Of a DNA stretch of 64,000 nt, positions 11,791-23,083 are shown one piece after another. A program made the position numbers and the translations under genes. Position 1 is the first letter of the stretch; every line of letters begins with the position of its first letter. The stretch comes from Vitis vinifera. Its lineage: Eukaryota > Streptophyta > Magnoliopsida > Vitales > Vitaceae. The DNA is taken from the NCBI RefSeq assembly GCF_030704535.1, contig NC_081819.1:18200001-18264000 (forward strand). The letters are read 5' to 3'. The notes beneath the pieces were generated by a model that saw nothing but the letters and a program-made list of their open reading frames with translations, was not told the DNA's origin and made no database searches.

Positions 11791-13430
11791 AATGATATAC
11801 CTCATTTTTATGAAATTAATATGAAAGGCTAGATACATTTTTTTTTAATGAAAAAAAAATATTTTCTTTTATATTTTATTTTAATTAAAAAATTAAAGAT
11901 TTTAACCAAACAAAAAGTTAGATTCACGATCAAATTAAAACTATAAGAAAAAAAGATAAAAACAAGTCACTGACTGTAATTTTGATATGATAAATTTAAA
12001 ATAAAAATAATAAAAATAATAAAATAATATTACAAAGATATTTTTACTTTTAAATGTGAGAATTTACAAAATAATTATTTATTATATATTATCATTTTAA
12101 GTTTAATATATCCAAAATAAATAATTAAAATCAATAAATATGAAGGGATTAGAATGAAAAATAAATAAATTAAAAAAAATTTATGAAAGCATATTAGAAA
12201 AAAAAAAAGTCAAAGGAAAGATAGAAAAATAACAATAAAAAATAGAATAGGTGACAATGGATATGGCGGTAAGAGAGAAAAAGAGAAAAAATAAAAAATA
12301 AAAAAGTAGAAACCGGTAAGAGAAATATGTGAGGAAGTTAATGTGAGAGAAATAAAAAAAAAATGATAGATATACTTGTCAATAGCTTTTAAAGTGGTAA
12401 ATGTACTTGTCCTTAACTTTGAAGGGTAATTTTGGAAGAAATGTGAAAGCATTATGAATGGACAATATTTTTTCCCACTTTACACTAAAATTAAAAAACT
12501 AAAAACCAAGTTCTAAAAAAGCAATCCTTAATAGCCTAATTTTCGATTCAATCTGGTATTCCAATTTCTCTGTTCTCAAATTAAAAAAAAAAAAAAAGAA
12601 TAATAAAGAAAAAGATTATGGCAATATATTGAATAAAACTCTAAAAACATGACATTGACTATAGAATATATCATTTTATCATTAATCATATAAACCATCC
12701 AAATTTTCCAAATCCTCATTTAGTTTTCCACCATATTAACATAGCATAAAAGCTAAATGGTCTTGTACATACCTCAAATTACAGCACTTAAGTTGGTCTC
12801 AAACTATTTAGAGCATTGTTCTTTCCTTCCTTGGTTATCCAAGATCCAACAAAAATTAGGAAAAAATGTGAAACAGAAAATGCAAAATAAACAAAAGCAG
12901 TAAACTAGCAGGAATAATGAAGATGATGCACCTAAAATTGAATGGTATATATGCTAATAGGGAAAACAACCTAGCTTAAGCCAAAGCATGCCACTCTGCA
13001 ATTGAAAGTGATACAGAAGTCACAAGAGTCATACAATAGTAACAATAGTTTGATGCTTGGAACTATGATAGCAGTGTAGTAGCAAAAAAATTTCCAACAC
13101 CCCCAAACATGCATGACAATGCCAAGACATGAGCGTTACTTCTTATGGGTAAGTTTGGTTTCCCCATGCATATCACTTTTCAGGTTTTCTTCGACAAAAT
13201 AAACTAGACTTCACTTTAGTTAAGCTCTACGTGTTGCCTAACAGCCTGCACTTCCATTCAATTGGTGGAGGGAGTAGTTTTAATAATAGCACATTCCATT
13301 CTAGCACTTGTCTTGATGCATTTATGATGACAATCCAAATACCAAGAAAGTCGCTAAAAAGAAAATCATGTCTTCTATTTTTTGTTAATATGCTTGGCAA
13401 TTGGCATGACCCAAACTGGACTTGAGTTTT
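11790..13430. other. AT-rich intergenic, nothing recognised
   Basis: Very A-rich at 11800-12450, including homopolymer runs. No coding motif, tRNA or clear repeat is visible. Open readings on either strand at 13227-13472 have no recognisable family. Confidence 0.45.
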
Positions 13431-13439
13431 GTAATGTTG

Positions 13440-14250
13440 AATTCTGTCCATGACTGCTTTCCATACTTGCAACCTTGCAATAGAAGTAGATATCTAGTAG
13501 ATGAGACTTTCTACCCTTCTGGTTTAAGGCAACAAGATTGATGATTTTTAAAAGTTCATCCTTCCAATAGTACCATGAAAAGATGCGATAGTTTGATTGT
13601 TCTAGCCATATAAGTTAAAGCTATTCTCAAATATATCGAATATGACTACAATTTCTTTTAAAATCTATAAATTGAAAGTACATCATGTCCATGTACGGAT
13701 ATCAACCCAACACCCAATCCCCATCCCTAAAATATGATACACATATACATGCAAATAGGTGCTTTGCATATAAAACTTTGAAAAGAAACATGTCATGGTC
13801 ATATAGAATTGATTTGGTATGTTGGGAAGAGATATCCCTGCCAAAGGCAATTTCAGAGGCGCCTATTAACATAAACATGATTTATTATGGTGGTATGGCG
13901 CTATGATGTGGGTAAGAAAATTATGACCCCTATAAAGGTAACTTAATAATTCTCTAGATAACGGATATTTGAGACTGAATATCACAAGATAATAGATATA
14001 AGCATGCATGGGGCAATAACAAAGTGAACAAATATATGCATATATGGGACAAAAACAAACTGATGTGTGACAAACATATAATAAGAAACAATACAAATAC
14101 AAAAAAGAGTGACTGAATATCACAAGATAATAGATATAAGCATACATGGGGCAATAACAAAGTGAACAAATATATGCATATATGGGACAAAAACAAACTG
14201 ATGTGTGACAAACATATAATAAGAAACAATACAAATACAAAAAAGAGTGA
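13440..14250 (-). repeat. Dispersed segment B, copy 2 (inverted relative to 2.0-2.6 kb)
   Basis: The reverse complement aligns with 2000-2590, including AGGCGCCTCT (here AGAGGCGCCT near 13857), GGATATCTCT, TATATGGCTAGAA and AATCAAACTATC. It carries an internal tandem duplication, listed separately, that the other copy lacks. Confidence 0.7.
13973..14248 (+). repeat. Tandem duplication, 2 x 138 bp
   Basis: Two almost identical 138-bp units, 13973-14110 and 14111-14248, begin at GACTGAATATCACAAGATAA and end at ACAAAAAAGAGT. Differences are very few (GCATGCATG versus GCATACATG), so the duplication is recent compared with the diverged segment it lies in. Several overlapping minus-strand open readings are created by it. 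Confidence 0.95.
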
Positions 14251-14503
14251 ACTGATATAGAGTAATGTATGAAAAGTAGAGTATATAAAAAAACACTAAG
14301 AAAGATTCAAGACAGTACATGATTAAAAAAAATTTATATTTTTATTTTTATTTTTATTTTTTATATAATATTTTTATAATTTTCATTGACATTATAATAT
14401 TTTGTGTAAAAATATGGATTGAAATATATATATCTTCAAAATATCCATAAAACCAAAAAAACCATCCTTTAGGCAAAGGGCATCAAATCAAAGTAACATA
14501 TAC

Positions 14504-14528
14504 TATATATATATATATATATATATAT
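14504..14528. repeat. (AT)n microsatellite
   Basis: About twelve AT dinucleotides in a row. Confidence 0.95.
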
Positions 14529-14589
14529 CCGTCATTACCATATTTTTCATTTTTTTCGCAAGGGCATAACTTACATTATTTTAATAAAT

Positions 14590-14804
14590 TGATTAGAGTT
14601 AACTGGCCACGCGCCTTAATAGAGCGTGGGATGGCGTGTCGCAGGATGTAACATGCAAGAACAGGGGATGTACGTTTGCCACGTATCAAAACCAGACCAT
14701 GCATGGTGACACCACGACCTTTAACTCTCTTTTTGGCCTTTCAATTTCCATCATCAAACTGTGAAAAATTAATAATATATCACAGCAGTAAAAACTCTGA
14801 GAAA
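14590..14804 (+). promoter_or_regulatory. Upstream region of the VIT-like gene with an RY element
   Basis: This short upstream stretch holds CCATGCATGG (14697-14706), a palindrome containing the RY element CATGCATG, and GCCACGTA near 14680, an ACGT-core site. Two ACGCG/CGCGT-like words lie near 14610-14640. RY/CATGC words are bound by B3 factors, including the iron-related factor IDEF1 in rice. A regulatory role here is inference only. No clear TATA box was chosen. Confidence 0.3.
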
Positions 14805-17800
14805 ATGGCTGAGGCTGCCGGCGGCGACACCACCCGTCTGCTCCGATCAGAAGGCGGAGAAGCAGAAAATCAGAAGATAAGTAAAAGACCAAAAGAGCCA
14901 TGGAGAGGAGAGTATGTGAAGAGCATTGTGTACGCTGGGCTTGATGCCATTGTCACTTGCTTTTCCCTCATCTCCTCCATGTCCGCCGGTCATCTCTCCT
15001 CCGGTGAGTTTGCTTAATTTCAAATTTTTCCCAGGGCACTGCTAATTGACCCAGATGCTTAATTGGTAGGCTAGTTATTTTTTATTTTAAGTAACAATTT
15101 ATGTTATTGTTGGTGACAATTTTCAAAATTAACCAAATTATATAACTATTATTTTCAAAAGATAAAAATAAAAATTATTTAGTATGGAAAATGGGCACAG
15201 CTTCAATAAACTTCTTAATCAAATATTGAGGGTCGTAGTGGAAATCAGTTGAATATTGAGGATGGTTGTGAATGCAGTTGATGTATTGGTGTTGGGATTT
15301 GCGAACCTGGTGGCTGATGGGATATCGATGGGGTTCGGAGACTTTGTTTCAAGCGGCACCGAGAAGGACGCAGCGGTGATGGAGAGGGTGGTGACTGAGT
15401 GGGAGGTCGCCAACCAGGGCGGGCCTCAGAAGACCCAGTTGATCCGTCATTACCAGGCCCTGGGGATGGACCTTCATGATGCCACCACGGTATATTCTCC
15501 CTCTCTTCTTCTTCTTCTTTTGATTAAACATTTTTCTTAGATTAGATGAATTGCAATTATATTAATGTGAATATATACAAGCGATATACAGGAAAAAACT
15601 ATGACCTATTAAATCTAAATTACACCCTAAAATCATGGAATAGAAAGATATAATAATTAGAAATGATATGGTTTCTAAAAGTATGAATTGACAAAGTCAA
15701 CTGAAAGATGGTTTCCTCTCGTGTCCTCACAAGTAGGGATGGCAACGGGGCGGGTTCGGGGCGGGGCGCCCCCCTCCCAACCCCGCCCCGTTTATTTAAA
15801 CCAATTCCCATCCCCGTCCCATTTAAAAAATTAAACGGGGCGGGGCGGGGCGGGGCGGGGCGGGGCGGGCGGGTATGCTACATTCCCATACTCGCCCCGT
15901 TTAACTTTTTATTTAATTTTAATTTTAATTTTTTTTTAAAATTACTTTTAAATTTTTTTAATTATATTAAAATAAATATATTTTATAAATAATTAAATAA
16001 TTATATTTTTTATAACTTATTTTATTAAAAATAATTTATTATTATCTATATATTAAAAATAATAAAATAAAAATTAAATTAAATTAATTTTAAATTTTAA
16101 ATTAATTTTAATTTTATATATAATCGGGGCGGGGCGGGGCGGGGTGGGGCAATACCCGAACCCGCCCCGAACCCGCCCCGGGTTTCAAAAAAAATCCCAA
16201 ACCCGTCCCATACCCGTTTAGAAAAAAAAAATCCCACCCCATTAGGGGCGGGGCGGGGCGGGTACCCGAAATGACCCGCCCCATTGCCATCCCTACTCAC
16301 AAGATTGAGCTTCAATCTTGGAATGATGACTTTGAAACTGCCGGCATGCAATGTAATTGTTTGGTGAGGGAGTCAGCAAGTTGGTTTGAAGTACAAGCAT
16401 AAGAGACATGAAGATGATGCCTTGACACTTGATTGTAAATGGAAGGGAAAGCGATGACGATATGTTTCATCTAAGAGTGAAAGAAAAGGTTGGCATAGAG
16501 GCACTTTGCCCCAACATTGTCACAATATATTCTTGATGGGTTGAGAGATGAGACATGAAATTCATGAAGAAAATTTTGCACCCAATCTACCTCAACTGCA
16601 GTTGAAGCAACAACACAAGATTCAGCTTGAGTGAAGGATATATAGTGCCAATGTCTTCTATTTCTTGGAGCTCTAAATGATTAGATTGACACATAGGAAG
16701 ACAACATAGTCTGGAGTTGATGCAGGGTCTTTGGTATTTCCCACCTAATAGGCATCAACAGAGGCATGTAGATTTGGAGGAGAGTCTTTGAGGATGAGAA
16801 GTCCACGATTGATCATGCCCTTTAGGTATCATAGAACACTTTTAATGGTGGACAAATGATTACTAGAGCAACGATGAATGATTTGTGATAATTTATTGAC
16901 TGTAAACAAGGTCTTCTTGCGACTGTGAGACAAATACTGCATAGACGAATTACCGAATGAGATTGAGTCACATTAGAGGATGGAATTCCCTTGTGAAGGG
17001 TTAAATGTTTAGTGGAGGAGAGAGAGGCCTTGAGACCATCTTGGCATCAATCATATTGGTTTTCTCCAACAAGTCACAAATGTATTTGTGTTGTGAGAGA
17101 AAGAAACCTAACATTTAGGGAATGACTTCAATGCCAAGAAGGTAGTTCAATGAGCTAATATCTTTAAGAGAGAATCGATGCATAAGAGTAGCAACGAATC
17201 GTTAAACCTGTGAGTTTGAATTGCTAATGATAATGATGTCATCCACATAAACAAGTAAAAATAAAGTGGACCTATCCTAATGACAGACTAAAAGAAAAGT
17301 GTTGACTTTGAATTGGTGAACCCTCGAGAGAAAAAAATTGTAAAGCTCATTGCACCAGGCTCATGGTGCTTGCTCCTTGTAAACCCCTATGGCTGTTGTG
17401 TACATCATCGGTTAATTCTCCTTGCAAAAAGACATTATTGACATCAAATTGTCTCAATGACCAATCATTGGTAACCGCTAGATTGAGAATAATTTGTATT
17501 ATGGTAGCCTTAACACCATGGCTAAAAGTATTAGGAAAATCAATAATAGTTCTTTTATACAATATGAGCATTTCTTTCAAGTTAAAATAAATAAATAAAT
17601 CTACTTATGACAACTTTGTTTTGTGAGGACTCGACAATGATATAATCTTATCTAAAAATCTATTGATATTTGACCATCAACATTTGGGTAATTCATCCTC
17701 AGACTTTTGGTCAGGGGCGTTGTTGCACTTCCAACAATCCCTACCCCAATATAACTCTCTCTTGTGGTTTGGTGCCATGACCTTGGTTTTGATACCAATT

Positions 17801-19095
17801 ATAAGATTGGACTTTAACTATCTCATTTGAAAACCAATTGATGTCCATATTGGATGAAGAGTGTTGCGTGTTTAGCAAGGAAAGTGTAGTGCAATTTAAG
17901 GTAGTTGATCAAAGGCAGAGTGAGATAGTTGAAATATTAGATGGAGAGAGTTGTGTATATAGCAAGGAAAGTGTAGCTCTATTTTGGTTTTTGTGGGGTT
18001 AAAAGACATGAGATGATGACTGTATTGGTGGGATGTTGGCCTTGTACAATGGTAAAGAAGGCAGGTTGATCAAGGGGGATCCATCAGTGAGTAATATCTT
18101 CAGTGGCCCTAGCAGTAGATGTGTGAGGGATAATGAGGTTACCAGAATATTAGAAATGATGTCACAGAATGCACTTGAATCTACCACCCAGTTGCCACAT
18201 TTGCTAGCTTGTTCTTTTGCTATGAAATTAACATAAGGTGTGAAGCAAGATGATAAGCAAGATCAACGTACTTTGGCATTGTGGTTGAGTTTTTCATAGA
18301 GTTCGAAGCCAATTTTAGGTGGATTATGAGTCTATGACTACACTTGGGACCCCAATATTGTTGTTGAAAATTGTAACACTGAGAAGAAAAGTAGAATGAA
18401 ATAAAAAATGAAAAATAAAAAGTCAAAAAAACTTAAAATTAATAAATTATTTTTATATGTTATTTTAAATTTATTTTAATTCTTCAAAAAAAAAATCAAT
18501 AATTAAAAAATGTATATATTTTTAATTAATTTAAATTATATTTAATTTTCTTTATTAGTTTTTATAATAAAATTAAACATAATCAAATCATTTTTCTTGA
18601 TATTTGTTTTTCTTTTTTAAGTACTTTCCAGTAAGCAATATTTAACCTAAGAGAACTCAAATTGGCTAGATATATATAACAGAATCTGATCTATTTTCCT
18701 GTTGGATGAAGGTGGTGAACATTTTTTCCAAGTACAGAGACATACTAGTAGACGAGAAGATGACAGCCCAAAAAGGAATGCTACCACCAGACGAAGCAGA
18801 GAAGCCCTGGAAGAGTGGCCTTGTCACATTTGCCTCTTTTCTTGTATTTGGCAGTGCCCCTCTCCTCTCCTTCATTGTCCTCACCCCCTTCACGCACAGT
18901 GATACCGTCAAGTTTGTAGGAGCATCGGTGCTTTCTGCTCTCGCCCTAGTCCTTCTTGGCATAGCCAAGGCCAGGATTGCTGGCCAGAACTATGCAGTCT
19001 CTGCAGTTGTTACTTTTTTCAATGGTGCCATTGCAGCTGCTGCAGCTTATAGCATTGGGTGGACTCTTAGAAATGTGGCTGGCCTACAAGACTGA
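14805..19095 (+). CDS. VIT/CCC1-family transporter, membrane protein of ER body-like
   Basis: Three exons join in frame: 14805-15003, 15278-15489 and 18712-19095, giving 264 residues. All junctions are GT-AG with matching phases. The protein has a polar N-terminus (1-38), TM1 with AGLDAIVTCFSLISSMSAG, TM2 with VLVLGFANLVADGISMGFGD, a cytosolic helical loop (about 88-165), and three C-terminal membrane segments ending TLRNVAGLQD. Asp47 and Met84 match the Asp and Met that line the ion path in plant VIT1 (comparison from memory). The family moves Fe2+/Mn2+ out of the cytosol. This branch resembles Arabidopsis MEB1/MEB2 and relatives of the ER body and ER membrane more than vacuolar VIT1, so location and substrate are inferred. 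Intron 2 (3.2 kb) is swollen by transposons. The ATG at 14805 is the only one giving the full basic N-terminus. Confidence 0.88.
15734..16295 (+). mobile_element. Non-autonomous hAT element with 8-bp target duplication
   Basis: A 562-bp element has terminal inverted repeats starting TAGGGATGGCAACGGGGCGG on the left. The right end reads CCGCCCCATTGCCATCCCTA, which is the inverse with one mismatch. It is flanked by a perfect 8-bp direct repeat CTCACAAG at 15726-15733 and 16296-16303, the size expected for hAT superfamily insertion. The interior is GC-rich at both ends and nearly pure A/T in the middle, with no transposase. It is inserted into the copia remnant within intron 2 of the VIT-like gene. 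Confidence 0.93.
15837..15873 (+). other. Potential G-quadruplex tract, (GGGGC)n
   Basis: Six GGGG runs separated by single C bases are followed by two GGG runs, all on the plus (transcribed-sense) strand of the host intron. A second tract with five GGGG runs lies at 16126-16149 in the same element. By the standard G-run rule these would be strong quadruplex candidates in DNA or in the unspliced RNA. Confidence 0.75.
16304..17850 (-). mobile_element. Copia retrotransposon remnant (RT to RNase H)
   Basis: On the minus strand, 17580-17347 reads a copia reverse transcriptase start (WSLRQFDVNNVFLQGEL). Lower down, 16850-16400 gives the RNase H part, with YLKGMINRGLLI, a DAYWVGNTKDPASTPDYVVF stretch and RIYCDNVGAKCLYANL. 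The tail near 16360 reads LPHQTITLHAGSFK. Stops and frameshifts are numerous. A TTGGTATCAAAACC word (about 17788-17802 on this strand) resembles the initiator-tRNA primer site of copia elements, implying a large internal deletion between it and the RT. The remnant is interrupted by the hAT element at 15734-16295. Confidence 0.75.
17990..18240 (-). mobile_element. Possible second copia fragment
   Basis: The minus-strand reading has WVVDSSAFCDIISN followed by ILLTDGSPLI, resembling the protease-like WxxDSGA...H and DGS segments of copia polyproteins before the integrase. It lies upstream of the primer-site-like word of the neighbouring remnant, so it is rearranged or belongs to another insertion. 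Evidence is weak. Confidence 0.4.
18370..18640. repeat. AT-rich MITE-like repeat, copy 1
   Basis: Similar in word order to 26510-26798 and 54769-55073. Shared features are a purine-rich start, AAAATCAATAAATTATTTTTATATG-like text, TTTAATTATATTTAATTTTCTTT-like text and, here, an end near AAGTACTTTCC. The left boundary is uncertain. It lies just before the intron 2 acceptor of the VIT-like gene. Confidence 0.5.
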
Positions 19096-21660
19096 ATTGA
19101 GAGAAGTGCTTGCTTAATCTCAGTCAGTTGTAAAATTAGTCGAATTAAAGAACTAAAGGGAGGACGTAATCAATATTTCATGTAGTATATCCATGCATGT
19201 CTGAATGCCACACGATCTGCTTACCGAACCTTTGTGACTGAATCATATTAAGTTTTTATATGTTCTAGAACGTTGGTTAATTTGATTTTTAGGTTTGACC
19301 CAAGTTGGTTGTTTTTATGGGTCACTGTTGATGTTGATGCAGCTGAGTATTTTGCTCTTGGTGTTCTTCTTCTTCCTCCTATTTTTGTACTTCCTAACAT
19401 ACGGGTAAAAGTAGATGACCTTTTAAGTCTTAATATTAAATTATTTTATTAAATATATTTAATATATTTATATATTTATAATTATATTAAATATGAAATA
19501 CGTATACACATGCATAGGCATATAGAACCAACCACCCAGTCACCCCAGGACATACGCTAAGCACAAATCAATACCCGTCTCCTCACACCTCAAAGATCCC
19601 ATCAAATCCCTTTCTAAGGTTAGGAACTTGGACCTTTCATCACCTGAGTTAATACTTTTATATTTGGACCTTACGTTTAGTCGTGGGCTAACTTTTTATT
19701 TTCCTTAAAGCAGGATCTTCTCATACTTTTCATAATTCATGGTGGAGAAAGACAAATCTGTCTCCTCCCTCCTTCTAAAGGCCAATCTGTCCACCTATGC
19801 AAATTACCATCCTGAGTATGATCTTTATTTTCTAGGTTCTCTTTCATGTTCAGTACCGATCCCATTTGGTTGGCAATACTTCCTTCTTTCCTGTTCAATT
19901 GATCTCCATTTTTGTTGTGTAGGTTTACTCATAGGGTCCATAGGGGCAGGATAACTACAAAAAAAATGAAAATCCGACAATGGATTCTTGTAACATACCG
20001 TTTTGCATATGTTTTTCGATTCGGGTATAATAGATTTTCAAACGTTTATAGAATTAAGAAAAACCTATGACATTAGAAACTTTTTTCTATATATAATATA
20101 AAATATCACAATCACCTTTTTACAATCATAATGTTTTCATCATGTAATATAAGATTATAGGATCACATAGATAGACATCATTATCAGGTGAAACAAAGGT
20201 TAGAAATAGACTTTGATATATGCTCTTAATCATATAGATATTATCAATTTTACCTACAACGAACAATATCTACATGATTGAAAGCAAACCATTATAAACA
20301 GTATAAGAGTTAATCTTCAACTCTAATAATGTGGAAGATGTTTGTCTATTTGATCCTAAAATCTTGTAAAATACAATGTAAATTTCGTGTTTTTATGAAA
20401 GGTGATTATAATATTTCACAATAAATAAGAAAAAAGGATTCAAATACATTATATATTTTTCTTAATTGTGTAGAAACAATTTAAAATCGAAAAGATTCAT
20501 TCTTCTCAAAGTGAACAATATCTATAAAATTGGAAGGGGATTATTAATAGTATATCTTATTAACCATAAGACAAACTCTCCCTACCATTCTTTTTGTCCT
20601 TAGTATTATAATACGGTGAGATAATTAACAGCTGGTCCGTTTCTGGGTTATTTTTATTGCAGCCTTAATTTTCTATTCTGTGTTTTGGTGATGAGGAGGA
20701 GTGCATACATCATGAACAAAGAATCCAAGTTTATAAAATAGTGAACCATCCTAGTCCTTCTTGACCCTAGATGATATCAGGACATGTGGAGAAACTTGAT
20801 GGGCTCCTTTGCCTTGACCACCCGCTTGCTTCTTCTCCTAGGCCACGCCTGAAACCTAACTTGTTTGATTGCATGGTTTGAAAAGTTGTGGTTGAATATG
20901 AATTTAATTAGGTAATTTAGGTCAATATCTCTTGCCTTCGTTTTTCTTGTTCCACAATCTTTCAGGGAAAATAGGGTTACGCCATGATGATGGACTACTT
21001 AGAATTCTGTAGAAGTTTGCTAAAAAAAAAATCGAAGGCCCTTTCCTCTGACTTCCATGCAGCGGAAAGAGAATGGAAAACCCTCTATATGGAAGAGGAA
21101 AAACTTGGAAATTCCTCCCATACAACAAATTGGAAGAAGAAAATCCCAGTGGAGGCAGAACTAATTTGAAGAAGAAAATCTGAGTGGAGGTAGACCAAAA
21201 GGATGAGAATAGCAAAACTCAGCAGGTGCCAAAGTGAGATATTGCATTGCATGATTAGATTCTTTGCCCAAGTTGCATTAACTTCATGTGAAAAGAAAAT
21301 GGGCATCTAGATAAATGTGCAACCATATCACAAGGACCCAAAAAAGACCCATTTACCCAATCTCACCTCAAACCATCATGTCTCATCCCTGTTGACTAGC
21401 AATCCTAAGTTTCCCAAGGGCTTTTGAAGAATTTTCCATATAGAAATATATACTTCTATATATTATATAGTATTATAGTTTCTGTGGTAAAGAATATTAA
21501 TCATATAAATCTCCTAAACCATATGATAATGCCAAAGTCGTTTTCGAATAGTATGGTCTAAAAAAGAAGGCGATTCAAGTAACACCATCCTGCAGACTTG
21601 TCAAAACTGCCAAAACTGACTCCCTACCTCATTCAGACCCCTCTCCCAACTTCTCCATCT
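19096..21660. other. Intergenic, no gene recognised
   Basis: Contains the 3' flank of the VIT-like gene and the distal upstream region of the LysM gene. No motif-bearing reading frame, tRNA or defined transposon end was found. Open readings at 19739 and 20922-21306 have no recognisable family. Confidence 0.5.
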
Positions 21661-21667
21661 TCATACA

Positions 21668-21676
21668 TATAAAAAT
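21668..21676 (+). promoter_or_regulatory. TATA box of the LysM gene
   Basis: TATAAAAAT lies 98-106 bp upstream of the ATG at 21774. It is followed by a CT-rich leader (about 21705-21729), a common arrangement in plant core promoters. Confidence 0.65.
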
Positions 21677-21773
21677 CCAAACAACCCTTTTCCTTCATCG
21701 AATCCTTCTCTCTCTATATCTCTCTCTCAGGGCTGCCAGGTTCTCATACAGAATTGTCCCGACATCAAAATCC

Positions 21774-22067
21774 ATGGCTTCTTCAGCTTCTTGGTACTGT
21801 GCCCTTCTCCTTGTGTCTCTTATTTTGTTGAGTTCTTCTGTGGAGTCATCTCTTGGGGGTGAGCGCATCAGAGGGAACCAGCTCGTGGACCGAGCTTGCG
21901 ATGAAGTTTACGTGGTCGGAGAAGGAGAAACCCTTCATATGATCAGCGATAAGTGTGGGGATCCTTTCATAGTGGAGCAGAATCCTCATATTCAAGATCC
22001 AGATGATGTGTTTCCTGGGCTTGTCATCAAGATTACTCCTTATAAGTCTAGGAAGCTTTTGAGGTAG
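21774..22067 (+). CDS. Small secreted single-LysM-domain protein
   Basis: A single exon encodes 97 residues. Residues 1 to about 25 form a signal peptide (hydrophobic run LLLVSLILLSSSVESS). A lone LysM domain follows at about 45-88, with VYVVGEGETLHMISDKCGDP at its start, the conserved NP.I..PD pattern and PGLVIKITP at its end. Cys42 and Cys61 may form a disulfide. There is no kinase domain and no GPI or transmembrane tail; the protein ends in a basic KSRKLLR. LysM domains bind N-acetylglucosamine glycans such as chitin or peptidoglycan. This single-domain secreted class is conserved in land plants (for example the At5g62150 type) but poorly characterised, so an apoplastic glycan-binding role is inferred. 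The first ATG after the leader gives the complete signal peptide. Confidence 0.9.
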   Translation: MASSASWYCALLLVSLILLSSSVESSLGGERIRGNQLVDRACDEVYVVGEGETLHMISDKCGDPFIVEQNPHIQDPDDVFPGLVIKITPYKSRKLLR

Positions 22068-22590
22068 TTGAGTTTGATTTTTCCTTTTCCCTTTGTTCTG
22101 TTTGGTTGCCGAGAACATAGAGAAAATTTTCTTTTCTTTTTCTCTATTGGAGTCATGTGTATATATATCCTTCTTTATTGTAATTTTTAATGTTGGCACA
22201 CCAACTACATCTATACGATTATGTTTGTATTATTTGAATAAGCAATAATTCAAAATTCTTGATTAAATTATTATTATTTTATTAAATTTGAGAATTTGTA
22301 ATTCTAATGATTAAATTTTTATAATTTCGTTGGAATGATCCTTGACTCCCTTGGCAAGTGAAAGCATTTCTTATCTTGTTAATGGTATCGTATCATCATG
22401 CATATGAAAGAATCAACTAGATGAAAGTAAATCATTATATTATATTATATAAAATATTATTTAATATAAAAAATAAAAAATAAGATAAAAAGTCATTATT
22501 GTGGGTTGAAACTTCACATGTTTACTCATTTTCTTACATCACATCTTAAATCGTGAGTTCACGTATTTAGTTGTTCCTTATAATATTAAA
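22068..22590. other. 3' flank of the LysM gene, AT-rich
   Basis: Presumed 3' UTR and intergenic DNA. A GAATAAGCAATAA word near 22239 could serve as a polyadenylation signal. Nothing else was recognised. Confidence 0.4.
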
Positions 22591-23075
22591 TAGGGATGAC
22601 AATAAGGCGGTTTTTCGGGTACCAATCTTGCCTTGCCCCGCCCATAGTGGGACATGATTCAATTTTAATAAATGAGTTTGAGATGGATTTAAAAATTTTT
22701 TTTTAAAACCCGGGACAGGTTCAGGTATTGCTCTATCTTGCCCCGCCCCAATTATATATAAAATTAATTTAATTTAAATTTTATTTTATTATTTTTAATA
22801 TATAGATAATAATAAAATATTTTTAATAAAATAATTTATAAAAAATATAGTAATTTAATTATTTATAAAATATATTTATTTTAATGTAATTAAAAATTTT
22901 AAAATTAATTTTTTTTAAAAAAAGTTAAACGGGTGGGGCGGGTATGGGAATTTATCATACCCGCTCCGCTCCGTTTAATTTTTTAAATTGCATGGGGATG
23001 AGAATTATGTTGAATAAACGGAGCGGGGTTGGGATGGAGGCAACCCATCCCAAACCCGCCTTGTTGCCATCCCTA
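22591..23075 (-). mobile_element. Non-autonomous hAT element, second copy, opposite orientation
   Basis: The ends are TAGGGATGACAATAAGGCGG and CCGCCTTGTTGCCATCCCTA. Its A/T-rich core is the reverse complement of that in the 15734-16295 element, so it belongs to the same family in inverted orientation. Flanking octamers ATATTAAA (22583-22590) and GTATTATA (23076-23083) match at 6 of 8 positions, a decayed target duplication. Its terminal repeats and core are more diverged than those of the first copy, so it is probably older. Confidence 0.85.
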
Positions 23076-23083
23076 GTATTATA

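Noticed and set aside
13866-14320. Three overlapping minus-strand open readings with repeated hydrophobic text
   Set aside because: They are products of the 138-bp tandem duplication and AT-rich DNA, with no family motif.
15620-16351. Gly/Arg/Pro-rich open readings
   Set aside because: They arise from the GGGGC tracts and ends of the hAT element.
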